Both the position numbers and the translations under genes were made by a program. The notes under the pieces were generated by a model that saw nothing but the letters and a program-made list of their open reading frames with translations, was not told the origin of the DNA and did no database searches. A stretch of DNA of 64,000 nucleotides from Mesorhizobium loti (GTDB taxonomy: Bacteria; Pseudomonadota; Alphaproteobacteria; Rhizobiales; Rhizobiaceae), in the NCBI GenBank assembly GCA_014189435.1, contig CP050293.1:6515001-6579000 (forward strand), read 5' to 3'. This document shows, one piece after another, positions 8,970 to 16,665 of this stretch (position 1 is its first letter; the number at the start of each line of letters is the position of its first letter).

Positions 8970-9311
8970 TCAGCGGCACATGAAGGCCTTGGTCAGCGTT
9001 TGCGTGATGATGGAGATGCCGGTCCAGCCGGCGGGGAAGAACACGAGCGTGCCGGCCTCGACCGGAATCTGCTCGCCGTTGTCATGGACATAGCTGCCGC
9101 GACCCGACAGGAAGTGGCAGAACTCGTCGGCGGCAAAGGTGACCTTGCGCGTGCCCGGCGTGCACGACCACAGGCCGCATTCACTCGATCCGTCCGGGTT
9201 CTGGGACAGGATCTTGCCCGAGGCGCGGGGCGAGCCGGCGAGCGTGTTGCTGCCCGCGCCCCAGTCCTCCAGTTCCACGCTCGAGGCCTTTGGCCAGTGC
9301 GGTGTCGGCAT
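8970..9311 (-). CDS. Small cupin-domain protein, copy 2
   Basis: A 113-residue cupin paralogous to its two neighbours, with GLWSCTPGTRKVTFAADEF and CHFLSGRGSYVHDNGEQI. Where copy 1 has HCH it has KVTF, so the usual histidine pair is missing, although DEFCHF is kept. AGGAG lies seven bases before ATG 9311. The C-terminus TLTKAFMCR differs from the VYM ending of the other copies. It sits between copies 1 and 3 in the same orientation. Confidence 0.83.
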   Translation of the reverse strand: MPTPHWPKASSVELEDWGAGSNTLAGSPRASGKILSQNPDGSSECGLWSCTPGTRKVTFAADEFCHFLSGRGSYVHDNGEQIPVEAGTLVFFPAGWTGISIITQTLTKAFMCR

Positions 9312-9328
9312 GTGTTGCTCCTATGGCG

Positions 9329-9679
9329 TCAGGCCAGCATGTAGACGTTGCGCATGGTCTCATGCACGGTGCATTCGCCTGTCCAGCCTGCGGGAAACAT
9401 GACCACGGTCCCGGCTGAGACTTCTATCACTTCGCCGACATCCGACCGGTAGGTCGCGCGGCCGGCGACGAAATGGCACAATTCATCGCGCGGGATCGAG
9501 AGCCGCCAGCGGCCTGGCGTACAGACCCAGATGCCGGCTTCGGGCTGGTTGTTCGGGCCCTTGTGCACGAGTTTGCCGGTCGAGTGGGAGGCGCCTTCCA
9601 ATGCGTCGGGTTGGGCGCCCCAGTCGACGAGGTCGGCGCGGGTGGACGCTTGGTGGAGGTGGGGAGCGGAGGAGATCAT
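9329..9679 (-). CDS. Small cupin-domain protein, copy 3
   Basis: A 116-residue cupin, third of the tandem set. It has GIWVCTPGRWRLSIPRDEL and CHFVAGRATYRSDVGE and lacks the HxH pair. I start it at ATG 9679, where a GAGGGGGA ribosome site lies eight bases upstream and homology with the paralogues begins. The frame is open back to 9820, but that part reads through the palindromic repeat. It follows the glycosyltransferase gene on the same strand, separated by that repeat. Confidence 0.82.
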   Translation of the reverse strand: MISSAPHLHQASTRADLVDWGAQPDALEGASHSTGKLVHKGPNNQPEAGIWVCTPGRWRLSIPRDELCHFVAGRATYRSDVGEVIEVSAGTVVMFPAGWTGECTVHETMRNVYMLA

Positions 9680-9720
9680 GCGGAGGTTCCCCCTCGCGTG
9701 TTGAGGCTGCGCTCTACGAG

Positions 9721-9960
9721 GCCCCCCTCTGTCCTGCCGCGTCCAGCCCTTCGCTGTCGCTCTGGGCGTTCGCCGTTCGGAAAGCCAAGCAATTGGCTTT
9801 CCGTCCGCTGCGCGGACCACGCCTCACCCCCTCAAGGGGGAGATTGGCAGCTCCAAAGACGGTGCATCCCTTGTGAGCTTTGCGATTGGCGAAAGCGGTA
9901 GTGACAGCCGATCTCCCCCTTGAGGGGGAGATGGTCGGCAGGCGAGAGGGGGGTGCCTTG
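9721..9960. repeat. Palindromic mosaic repeat, family B, left copy of a long inverted pair
   Basis: This fills the 304-bp gap between the cupin and glycosyltransferase genes. Bases 9721-9847 are the reverse complement of 14239-14366, with one substitution and one single-base indel by my count. Inside is a 9-bp hairpin GGAAAGCCA/TGGCTTTCC. A second part (about 9848-9960) carries the family core GATTGGCGAAAG and an opposing arm TCTCCCCCTTGAGGGGGAGA. Confidence 0.88.
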
Positions 9961-9983
9961 GCTCGGCATTTCAATCAACTCAA

Positions 9984-11258
9984 TCACAGAAGCGCCTCCA
10001 ACAACCCAGCGGCTTTCTCCGGGCCGTTCTGCGCGCGCATCTGTGCCGAGGTCTTCGCCAGCTTGGCCTTCATCGCCGGGTCGGTCAGGCATGCTTCGAT
10101 CTTGGCGATCAGCTCGGCATCGGTCCACTCGTAGCGCGGCATGCCGAAACCGTGGCCGGTTTCCTCGACGCGGGTGGCGTTGTCGTGGCCGTCCCAGACA
10201 TAGGGCATGATGATGGCCGGCTTGCCGAAATAGAGGCACTCGGTGAACGAGTTGTTGCCGCCATGGTGGATCACAGCATCGACCTGCGGGATGACCGAAG
10301 GCTGCGGGAACCAGCTCTCGACGATGATGTTGCCGGGCACGTCCGTGTACTGGTCCTTGTAGCCGCCGACATTGACCAGAGCCCGATAGCGCGTCTTGCC
10401 CAGTGTCGCGATGATGCGCTTCAACAGGTCGACGTCGCCGGCGCCGAGGCTGCCGAAGGAGACGTAGAGCAGCGGCCCGTCATTGTTTTTCGCGAAGGCC
10501 GGCACTGCATAGGGCTTTTCCTGCCGCACGCAGCCTTCGAGATACTGGAATTTTGCCGGGTCGAGCGGATGGCGGCGCTTGAACTTCGCCGCTTCGGGGT
10601 AGAGCAGGAGGTTCAGATAGGGTGAGGCCTCGAAGAACTGGCCGATCGGATAGGGCGCCTCGTCATTGGCGGTGAGGAAGGTGTTGAAATCGTCATGGAT
10701 CGGTTTGATCACGGCGTTGAAATGGTCGCGGTAGCGCTGGTGGCCGGCATGGTCGTTCTCGCCGCAGCCCGACAGATGCGGCGGGATGTCCTCGTCCTCG
10801 ATCTCGTTTTCCGAGCAGGAGATGACGCGCACCCATGGCTTGCCGAACTGCTTGATCGCCGGGAACAGGATGACGTTGTCGACGCAGATCACGTCAGGCT
10901 TGATGGCTGAGAGAACGCGCGGCAGGTCCTTCTGCGCCCATTTGGCGCTGTCGACGATCGCCGTCCAGCAATCCTTCACGTAATTGTCGACCTGGTCATA
11001 GGGCGATTTGCGGAAGTTGGGGATGTGGCCGTTGATGAAATCCTCCCAGAATTTCGCCATCTGTTCGGGCGGCATCGGCTCGGACAGGTTCACCGGATGC
11101 GCCTCGAAGCCGTAGCCCTTATAGACATCGACGAAGCCGGGGTCGGACAGGAACACCGCTCTGTGGCCGCGCGCCTCGACCGCCTGGGCGATGCCGACGG
11201 AATTAAGCGCCGGGCCGTAGGCCGCTTCTGGAAAAAACGCGATCGTCTTCTGCGCCAT
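9984..11258 (-). CDS. Macrolide-type (GT1) glycosyltransferase
   Basis: A 424-residue GT-B fold glycosyltransferase of the MGT/UGT group. The N-terminal half starts AFFPEAAYGPALNSVGIAQA; the C-terminal half has LLYVSFGSLG, the donor-site region ESWFPQPSVI, HHGGNNSFTECLYFGKP and YVWDGHDNATRVEETG. The UGT-like HCGxNS..DQ pattern is thus replaced by HHGGNNS..DGHDN. AGGAG lies upstream of ATG 11258; the longer open frame is shadow. It follows the PotA-type ATPase by 13 bases and has a paralogue at 16666. Donor and acceptor are unknown; small hydrophobic molecules are usual acceptors in the family. Confidence 0.87.
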   Translation of the reverse strand: MAQKTIAFFPEAAYGPALNSVGIAQAVEARGHRAVFLSDPGFVDVYKGYGFEAHPVNLSEPMPPEQMAKFWEDFINGHIPNFRKSPYDQVDNYVKDCWTAIVDSAKWAQKDLPRVLSAIKPDVICVDNVILFPAIKQFGKPWVRVISCSENEIEDEDIPPHLSGCGENDHAGHQRYRDHFNAVIKPIHDDFNTFLTANDEAPYPIGQFFEASPYLNLLLYPEAAKFKRRHPLDPAKFQYLEGCVRQEKPYAVPAFAKNNDGPLLYVSFGSLGAGDVDLLKRIIATLGKTRYRALVNVGGYKDQYTDVPGNIIVESWFPQPSVIPQVDAVIHHGGNNSFTECLYFGKPAIIMPYVWDGHDNATRVEETGHGFGMPRYEWTDAELIAKIEACLTDPAMKAKLAKTSAQMRAQNGPEKAAGLLEALL

Positions 11259-11271
11259 CAAGCTTCTCCTG

Positions 11272-12345
11272 TCATTCTGCGAAAATTCTGACATCGGCGG
11301 CATCCCAGCCGAGTTCGACCTGGTCGCCCGACGAAACCGGCCTGCGGTCGGCGGCATCAGCGGTGACGCGCACCAGGAACGGTTTTGGCGACAGGGGCGT
11401 GCGGACATGCAGCTGCAGGTCAAGCCCCTGATAGGCCAGCGCCTCGACCGTGCCGGTGGTGCGGTTGGCGGTTTCCGCCGATGGGAACAGCCGGATGCGC
11501 TCGGGCCGTACCGACGCGACAGCGGACGCCTCGGGTGAAAGCGTTGCGGGAACCTTGCCGGATATCCGAGCGCCATCTGCGGCTACAACGCCATCGGCGG
11601 CGGCTTTGCCCGGCACAAAATTCATCACACCGATGAAGTCGGCGACGAAACGGTCGGCGGGATGTTCATAGATCGCGTGCGGCGTGTCGCATTGCAGCAG
11701 CTTGCCGTCCTTCAGCACCGCCATGCGGTCGGCCATCACGAGCGATTCTTCCTGGTCATGGGTGACGATGACGAAGGTGATGCCGACCTCATGCTGCAGG
11801 CGCTTCAGCTCCAGCTGCATGGCGCCGCGCAGTTTCTTGTCGAGCGCGCCGAGTGGCTCGTCGAGCAGCAGCAGCCGGGGTCGCTTGACCAGGGCACGGG
11901 CGAGCGCGACGCGTTGCTTCTGGCCGCCTGACAATTGCTCCGGCTTGCGGTCGGCGAAGGGGACGAGTTCGGTCGTCGCCAGGATGGCGTCGACGCGGGA
12001 GCGGATTTCAGCCGCCGGCAAACGCTCCATCTCAAGGCCGTAGGACACGTTGGCCCTGACGCTCATATGCGGAAACAGCGCGTAGGACTGGAACATCAGA
12101 TTGACCGGCCGCTTGTTGGGCGGGGTTTTCGCGATGTCGCTTCCGTCGAGCAGAATGCGCCCGTCATTGGGCGTCTCGAAGCCGGCCAGCATGCGCAGCA
12201 GCGTGGTCTTGCCGCAGCCGGACGGTCCGAGCAAAGCGAAGAACTCGTTCTCCCTTATGTCGAGCGAGATGCCGTCGACGGCCGTCACCCGGCCGAAATT
12301 CTTCGACACCTTGTCGATGGCCAGCAGCGTGCGCGGTTCGCTCAT
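11272..12345 (-). CDS. ABC transporter ATP-binding protein, PotA-type
   Basis: A 357-residue ATPase of the second polyamine-type importer. Walker A GPSGCGKTT is at about 39-47, the signature LSGGQKQRVALARAL follows near 140, Walker B is LLLLDEPLGALD, and a TOBE-like domain ends the protein. ATG 12345 overlaps the preceding permease gene by four bases (ATGA). The gene order on this strand is binding protein, PotB, PotC, PotA, glycosyltransferase, so the glycosyltransferase is probably co-expressed with the importer. Confidence 0.92.
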   Translation of the reverse strand: MSEPRTLLAIDKVSKNFGRVTAVDGISLDIRENEFFALLGPSGCGKTTLLRMLAGFETPNDGRILLDGSDIAKTPPNKRPVNLMFQSYALFPHMSVRANVSYGLEMERLPAAEIRSRVDAILATTELVPFADRKPEQLSGGQKQRVALARALVKRPRLLLLDEPLGALDKKLRGAMQLELKRLQHEVGITFVIVTHDQEESLVMADRMAVLKDGKLLQCDTPHAIYEHPADRFVADFIGVMNFVPGKAAADGVVAADGARISGKVPATLSPEASAVASVRPERIRLFPSAETANRTTGTVEALAYQGLDLQLHVRTPLSPKPFLVRVTADAADRRPVSSGDQVELGWDAADVRIFAE

Positions 12346-13136
12346 TGGCCTATGACCCCACGGTTGAGCCGCTGCGACAGGGTCAGCGCGGTGATCGAGA
12401 CCGCCATGACGATGGTCGCCAGCGCATTGATCTCCGGCGTGATGCCGAAGCGGATCATCGCGTAGATCTGCATCGGCAGCGTCGTCGAGGCGCGGCCGGC
12501 GCCGGCGGTGAAGAAGGCAATGATGAACTCGTCGACCGAGAGCGTGAAGGCGAGCAGCGCACCGGCGATCACCGCCGGCGCGATGACCGGCAATGTCACC
12601 CGCCGGAAGGTGGTGAGCGCGGAGGCGCCAAGATCGGCGGAGGCCTCGACGATAGACCAGTCGAAGCTCTTCAGCCTTGCGCGCACCACCGAGCAGACGA
12701 AGGCGAGGTTGAAGACGACATGGGCGAGGATGATGGTGTGCAGGCCCATGGTCAGGTTGAGCATGGAGAAGAACGAGAGCAGCGCGATCGCCAGCACGAT
12801 GTCGGGGATGATCATCGGTGCGAAGATCAGCGCTTCGAGGCCCTTGCCGTATTGCCGGCGTATCTCGATGCCGATCGCCAGCAGCGTGCCGAGCAGCGTG
12901 GCGATCGCGGTCGAGACCAGCGCCACGATCAGCGTGTTGAGCGCGGCGGAGAGGATGGCGGAATTGCCGGCCAGCGAGACATACCATTTCAGCGAAAAGC
13001 CCGACCATGCCGTCGGCAGCCCGCCTTCGTTGAAGGACAGCGCCACCAGCACGGCGATCGGGATGTAGAGGAAGGCGAAGACGAGACTGAGCACGATCCA
13101 AAGCGCTCGCCGCGTCGCGGGAGAGCGCTCAGCCAT
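12342..13136 (-). CDS. ABC transporter permease, PotC-type
   Basis: A 264-residue membrane permease with six predicted helices; the first is LWIVLSLVFAFLYIPIAVLV. The EAA loop reads VEASADLGASALTTFRRVTLP. It overlaps the PotB-type gene upstream by 8 bp and the ATPase gene downstream by 4 bp, a sign of a tightly coupled operon. It forms the channel together with the protein encoded at 13129-13998. Confidence 0.92.
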   Translation of the reverse strand: MAERSPATRRALWIVLSLVFAFLYIPIAVLVALSFNEGGLPTAWSGFSLKWYVSLAGNSAILSAALNTLIVALVSTAIATLLGTLLAIGIEIRRQYGKGLEALIFAPMIIPDIVLAIALLSFFSMLNLTMGLHTIILAHVVFNLAFVCSVVRARLKSFDWSIVEASADLGASALTTFRRVTLPVIAPAVIAGALLAFTLSVDEFIIAFFTAGAGRASTTLPMQIYAMIRFGITPEINALATIVMAVSITALTLSQRLNRGVIGQ

Positions 13137-13998
13137 CGGTGTCTCCGCCGGCTTGCGCGGTGTGGCCCGAGGCGCGATTGGCGGCGAGCGCCTGCGCCGT
13201 CAGCACCAGAAGCATGATGGCAATCAGCGCCATGGCAAGCGCTGCTCCGAACGGCCAGTCATTGGCGGTCAGGAACTGGTCGTAGACGAGATTGCCGATC
13301 ATCTGGAAGCGGCCGCCGCCGAGCAGTGCCGGGGTGACGAAATTGCCGATCGACAGCACGAAGACAAACACCGCGCCGGCGGCAATGCCGGGCACTGTCA
13401 GCGGCAGGATGACACGGCGGAATGTGGTGATCGCGGAAGCGCCGAGGTCACGCGACGCCTCGGCCAGTTCCGGGTTGAGGCGCGACAGCGGCGCGTAGCA
13501 GGCGAGGATGACGAAGGGCAAATAGTTGTAGACCAGACCGGCGATGACCGCACCCTCGGTGTAGAGCATCGACGGCGGCTCGCCGGTGTAGCCGAACCAA
13601 CGCAGGAGCTGGGTGATCAGGCCTTCGCGGTTGAGCAGCACTATCCAGGCATAGGTGCGGATCAGGTAGTTGGACCAGAACGGCAGTACGGCGAAGAACA
13701 GGAAAATTGGCTGCAGCCGGCGCGGTGCCGCCGATATCGCGTAGGCGGCGGCGTAGCCGATCACCACCGCGATCAGGGTCGCGGTGCCGGCGATGCGCGC
13801 CGAATTGAGGAAGATGCCGGCGTAGAGCGGGTCGAAGACCAGGCCGAAATTCTCCAGCGTGAAGGTGTATTCGATGCCGCCATAGATGCCGCGCCGGAAG
13901 AAGGCGAGCGCCAGCACCAGCGCGCACGGCACCACCATCAAGGCCGCGAGCCAGGCCAGGGCCGGGGCCATCAGGAGGGAGGAACGGGAGGGTCGCAT
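13129..13998 (-). CDS. ABC transporter permease, PotB-type
   Basis: A 289-residue permease. The first helix is LLMAPALAWLAALMVVPCAL; the EAA loop reads LAEASRDLGASAITTFRRVILP. ATG 13998 is preferred; GTG 14001 directly before it is an alternative. It is separated from the binding-protein gene upstream by a 414-bp gap full of repeats, so its expression may depend on read-through from that gene or on its own promoter. Confidence 0.9.
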   Translation of the reverse strand: MRPSRSSLLMAPALAWLAALMVVPCALVLALAFFRRGIYGGIEYTFTLENFGLVFDPLYAGIFLNSARIAGTATLIAVVIGYAAAYAISAAPRRLQPIFLFFAVLPFWSNYLIRTYAWIVLLNREGLITQLLRWFGYTGEPPSMLYTEGAVIAGLVYNYLPFVILACYAPLSRLNPELAEASRDLGASAITTFRRVILPLTVPGIAAGAVFVFVLSIGNFVTPALLGGGRFQMIGNLVYDQFLTANDWPFGAALAMALIAIMLLVLTAQALAANRASGHTAQAGGDTDG

Positions 13999-14044
13999 CA
14001 CGCTGCGTCCCTGCCGATCATCTCAACGGCATCGAAGTGGTGTC

Positions 14045-14366
14045 CCGGCAGCTGCCCCCTCACCCGGATTGCCAACCGAATTGCGAAGGGCAATTCGGGG
14101 CAATCCGACCTCTCCCCAGGGGGAGAGGAGGCCGTTGGCGCTAACGCCTTCCTCTTCTCCCCAACGGGGAGAAGGTGGCCGCGAAGCGGCCGGATGAGGG
14201 GGAGCTGTGCCGAAAATTGGCGACAGGCCGCAACCCAGCCAATCTCCCCCTTGAGGGGGGTGAGGCGTGGTCCGCGCAGCGGACGGAAAGCCAATTGCTT
14301 GGCTTTCCGAACGGCGAACGCCCAGAGCGACAGCGAAGGGCTGGACGCGGCAGGCCAGAGGGGGGC
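14045..14366. repeat. Two palindromic mosaic repeats in the binding-protein/permease gap
   Basis: The 414-bp gap 13999-14412 has no gene. Its first part (about 14045-14210) is a composite with opposing arms GCTGCCCCCTCACCCGG and CCGGATGAGGGGGAGC, plus an inner hairpin TCTCCCCAACGGGGAGA. Its second part (14239-14366) is the right-hand copy of the 127-bp inverted repeat whose left copy is at 9721-9847. Confidence 0.87.
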
Positions 14367-14412
14367 GACACGGAACGCAAGCTTAATTCCAGGATGCTGT
14401 TGGAACCGCCGC

Positions 14413-15477
14413 CTACTGCGCGGCCTTGATCTCGCTGACGATCTTCGAATAGTCGCGCTGGGCGTCGCCGACGTCGCGCAGCTGCTCGAACTTGACGAGG
14501 TCGGAAACCGGCATCGCCATATTGGGGAACTTGGCCAGGAAATCGGCCGGCAGGCTTTCCATCGCCGGCTTGTTCGGCACCTTGTAGTCGATGTTCTGCG
14601 CCGCCCAGGCATGGTTCTTGGCGTCGAGCATGAAGTTGATGAACTGGAAGGCGGCGTCCTTGTTGGCGGAGGCCTTCATCACCACCATCGTGTCGACCCA
14701 GAGATCCGAACCTTCCTTGGGGATCACGTATTTGATCTCAGGCTTCTCGGCGATGCCGTAATTGCACCAGCCGTCCCATGCCTGCACCATCAGCGCCTCG
14801 CCGGACACCAGCTTGGAATAGAAGGTGGTGTCGTCATAGGCGAGCAGGGTTTTCTTGGCCGAGATCAAGAGGTCCTTGACCTCGGCCATCTTGGCCGGGT
14901 CGGTTTCGTTGACCGAGTAGCCCTTGTCGAGCTGGCCGGCGGCCAGCAGCCAGCGGTCGGTCGCCAGCATGGTGGTCTTGCCCTTCAATTCGTCGGAAGG
15001 AGCGAGCAGATCGCTCCAGCTGGTCGGCGCTGTCTTCACCAGATCCGAGCGGTAGCAGAGGCCGGTGGTTCCCCAGGTGTAGGGGACCGAGAATGCATTG
15101 CCGACATCGTGCGGCAGCTTGGTTGCTTCGGGGTAGAGATTGGTGAGGTTCGGGATCTTGGCGTGGTCGATCGGCTCGGTCAGGCCGAGCTTGTTCAGCA
15201 CTTCGGCGAAGGGCGAGGAGACGAAGACCACGTCATAGCCCTTGCCGCCGGCGGCGATCAGCTTGCCCATGATTTCTTCATTGGTGGCATGCACCACCAC
15301 TTCGCCCGAAACGCCGGTCGCGGTCTTGAAGGCGGCCATGGCGTCGGGCGCCATGTAGCCGTCCCAGTTGGAAATGACGAGATCAGCAGCCATCGCCGGC
15401 GCAGACAGCGCCAAGGCCAGGCCAAGTGCGATCGAAGATGTTTTCAGCGCACGGCGCCGCAGGCTGGTAGCGGTCAT
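14413..15477 (-). CDS. Periplasmic substrate-binding protein, PotD-type
   Basis: A 354-residue extracellular solute-binding protein of the spermidine/putrescine family. A Sec-type signal (ALKTSSIALGLALALSAPAMA) ends near residue 30, and the mature part starts ADLVISNWDGYMAPDAMAAF. ATG 15477 is chosen because GGGAG lies six bases upstream and the signal peptide follows at once. It is the first gene of the leftward transporter set and faces the GntR-type regulator across 239 bp. Ligand specificity is not readable; a polyamine-like compound fits the gamma-glutamylation enzymes opposite. Confidence 0.9.
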   Translation of the reverse strand: MTATSLRRRALKTSSIALGLALALSAPAMAADLVISNWDGYMAPDAMAAFKTATGVSGEVVVHATNEEIMGKLIAAGGKGYDVVFVSSPFAEVLNKLGLTEPIDHAKIPNLTNLYPEATKLPHDVGNAFSVPYTWGTTGLCYRSDLVKTAPTSWSDLLAPSDELKGKTTMLATDRWLLAAGQLDKGYSVNETDPAKMAEVKDLLISAKKTLLAYDDTTFYSKLVSGEALMVQAWDGWCNYGIAEKPEIKYVIPKEGSDLWVDTMVVMKASANKDAAFQFINFMLDAKNHAWAAQNIDYKVPNKPAMESLPADFLAKFPNMAMPVSDLVKFEQLRDVGDAQRDYSKIVSEIKAAQ

Positions 15478-15716
15478 GACAGACTCCCATTCCGGTTGAT
15501 CGTCGAATTTCATTCGCCGGACCAACGCCTGCGACCTTGCCGCTGCCTCGATCCTGTTCCCTCGGTCTTTTTCTCGCCGATTGTCCTGACAGTACTATTG
15601 CAGAAAAAAGTACGTCAATCCATAATTTGCTAGGCGATCGAGGAATCTGGCCGATTGCGTCCATGCTGGCGATCGGTCAAACCAACAAAGTCATGTCGTT
15701 TTCCACGAGACCAGTC
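15478..15716. promoter_or_regulatory. Divergent control region of the amine-catabolic arms
   Basis: This 239-bp gap separates the leftward binding-protein gene from the rightward GntR-type regulator and must hold both promoters. An AT-rich patch lies at 15590-15630. GTACT (15592-15596) and AGTAC (15609-15613) form a short inverted repeat that could be the regulator's site, but the arms are only 5 bp long. Confidence 0.5.
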
Positions 15717-16655
15717 ATGCAAGCCGTAGCCAGACGACCTCGCACCAACCATCTCGATCTGGCGCAGCGCATCCTGGATGTGGCGCGGCAGCGCGGTTTT
15801 GAGCCCGGCGCGCGCTTGCCGGAGCAGCAGATCGCTTCGCTGTGCAATGTCTCGCGCACGCCGGTGCGGGCGGCGCTCGGCCTGCTCGCGGAGCGGGGAG
15901 TCGTACGCTGGGAGGCGGATTCCGGGTATCATTTGGCGATCGACCTCACCGCGCAGGCTTCGGTCGCCACGGAACTGCCCGCTGCCGAGGAGGACGAACT
16001 GGCCGGGGCGATCCTGCGCGATCGCTCGGCGCGGCGACTGGACCAGACAGTGACGGTTGCAGGGCTGATGCGGCGCTACAGTGCCGAACGGAAGACGGTA
16101 CTAAAAGCGTTGAACAAACTGACAGATGAGAATCTGCTGGACCGTGCGCCCGGCCAATCCTGGCTGTTTCGGCGCACGCCCGACGATCCGGAGGCGCAAG
16201 GCGACAGCTATGAGTTCCGCTTGCTGCTGGAGCCCGCGGCCATCCTGACACCGGGCTTCCGGCTGGACGGCGCGCGGGCGGCGACGTTGCGCCAGGGCAT
16301 GGAAGCGCTGGTTGCGCTGCCGGACGCCGCCTTCGACACACGCGAATTCCAGCGGCTGGACATCGATTTTCACGGCATGCTCGCCGAAGGCTGCGCCAAC
16401 CGCTTCGTGGCCGACGCGCTCGCCGATCACCTCAGGCTGCGCCGGCTGCCGGGCATCTATGCCGGCGTCAACGTCTTCCGGTTGCGGCAATCGCTGCGCG
16501 AACACCTTGTTATACTCGACCATCTTGAAAGCCTGCAGTATGAGGTGGCTGCCGATCTGCTTCGCATCCACCTGCGGCTCTCCCGCAACCAGCGACCGCA
16601 AGCGGCCAGTCGCGGGGCGCCCGCCCTGTTCGGCATGATCAGCCGGCCGGATTGA
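15717..16655 (+). CDS. GntR-family transcriptional regulator with two winged-helix segments
   Basis: A 312-residue regulator. The first winged helix (about residues 12-75) has the GntR pattern PGARLPEQQIASLCNVSRTPV. A second winged-helix-like segment (about 110-160) reads TVAGLMRRYSAERKTVLKAL. The C-terminal part (about 170-300) is an all-helical, FCD-like ligand domain with HGMLAEGCANRFVADAL. ATG 15717 is preferred, with ATG 15693 and 15663 in frame upstream. The glycosyltransferase starts ten bases after its stop, so it heads the operon it probably controls. Confidence 0.82.
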   Translation: MQAVARRPRTNHLDLAQRILDVARQRGFEPGARLPEQQIASLCNVSRTPVRAALGLLAERGVVRWEADSGYHLAIDLTAQASVATELPAAEEDELAGAILRDRSARRLDQTVTVAGLMRRYSAERKTVLKALNKLTDENLLDRAPGQSWLFRRTPDDPEAQGDSYEFRLLLEPAAILTPGFRLDGARAATLRQGMEALVALPDAAFDTREFQRLDIDFHGMLAEGCANRFVADALADHLRLRRLPGIYAGVNVFRLRQSLREHLVILDHLESLQYEVAADLLRIHLRLSRNQRPQAASRGAPALFGMISRPD

Positions 16656-16665
16656 CGAGGATTAA

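Noticed and set aside
11272..13101. Long minus-strand frame joining a permease-like and an ATPase product
   Set aside because: The first part is a shifted reading of the PotC-type permease; only the part from ATG 12345 is a real ATPase. It is not a fusion protein.
9721..14366. Composite transposon bounded by the 127-bp inverted repeats
   Set aside because: There is no transposase inside and no target duplication could be seen; the repeats belong to a dispersed intergenic family.
13153..15633. Very long plus-strand open frame of 826 codons
   Set aside because: It lies opposite the PotB-type and binding-protein genes and across the repeat-filled gap. It has no domain and reads as Arg/Gly/Asp-rich shadow of high-GC coding DNA.
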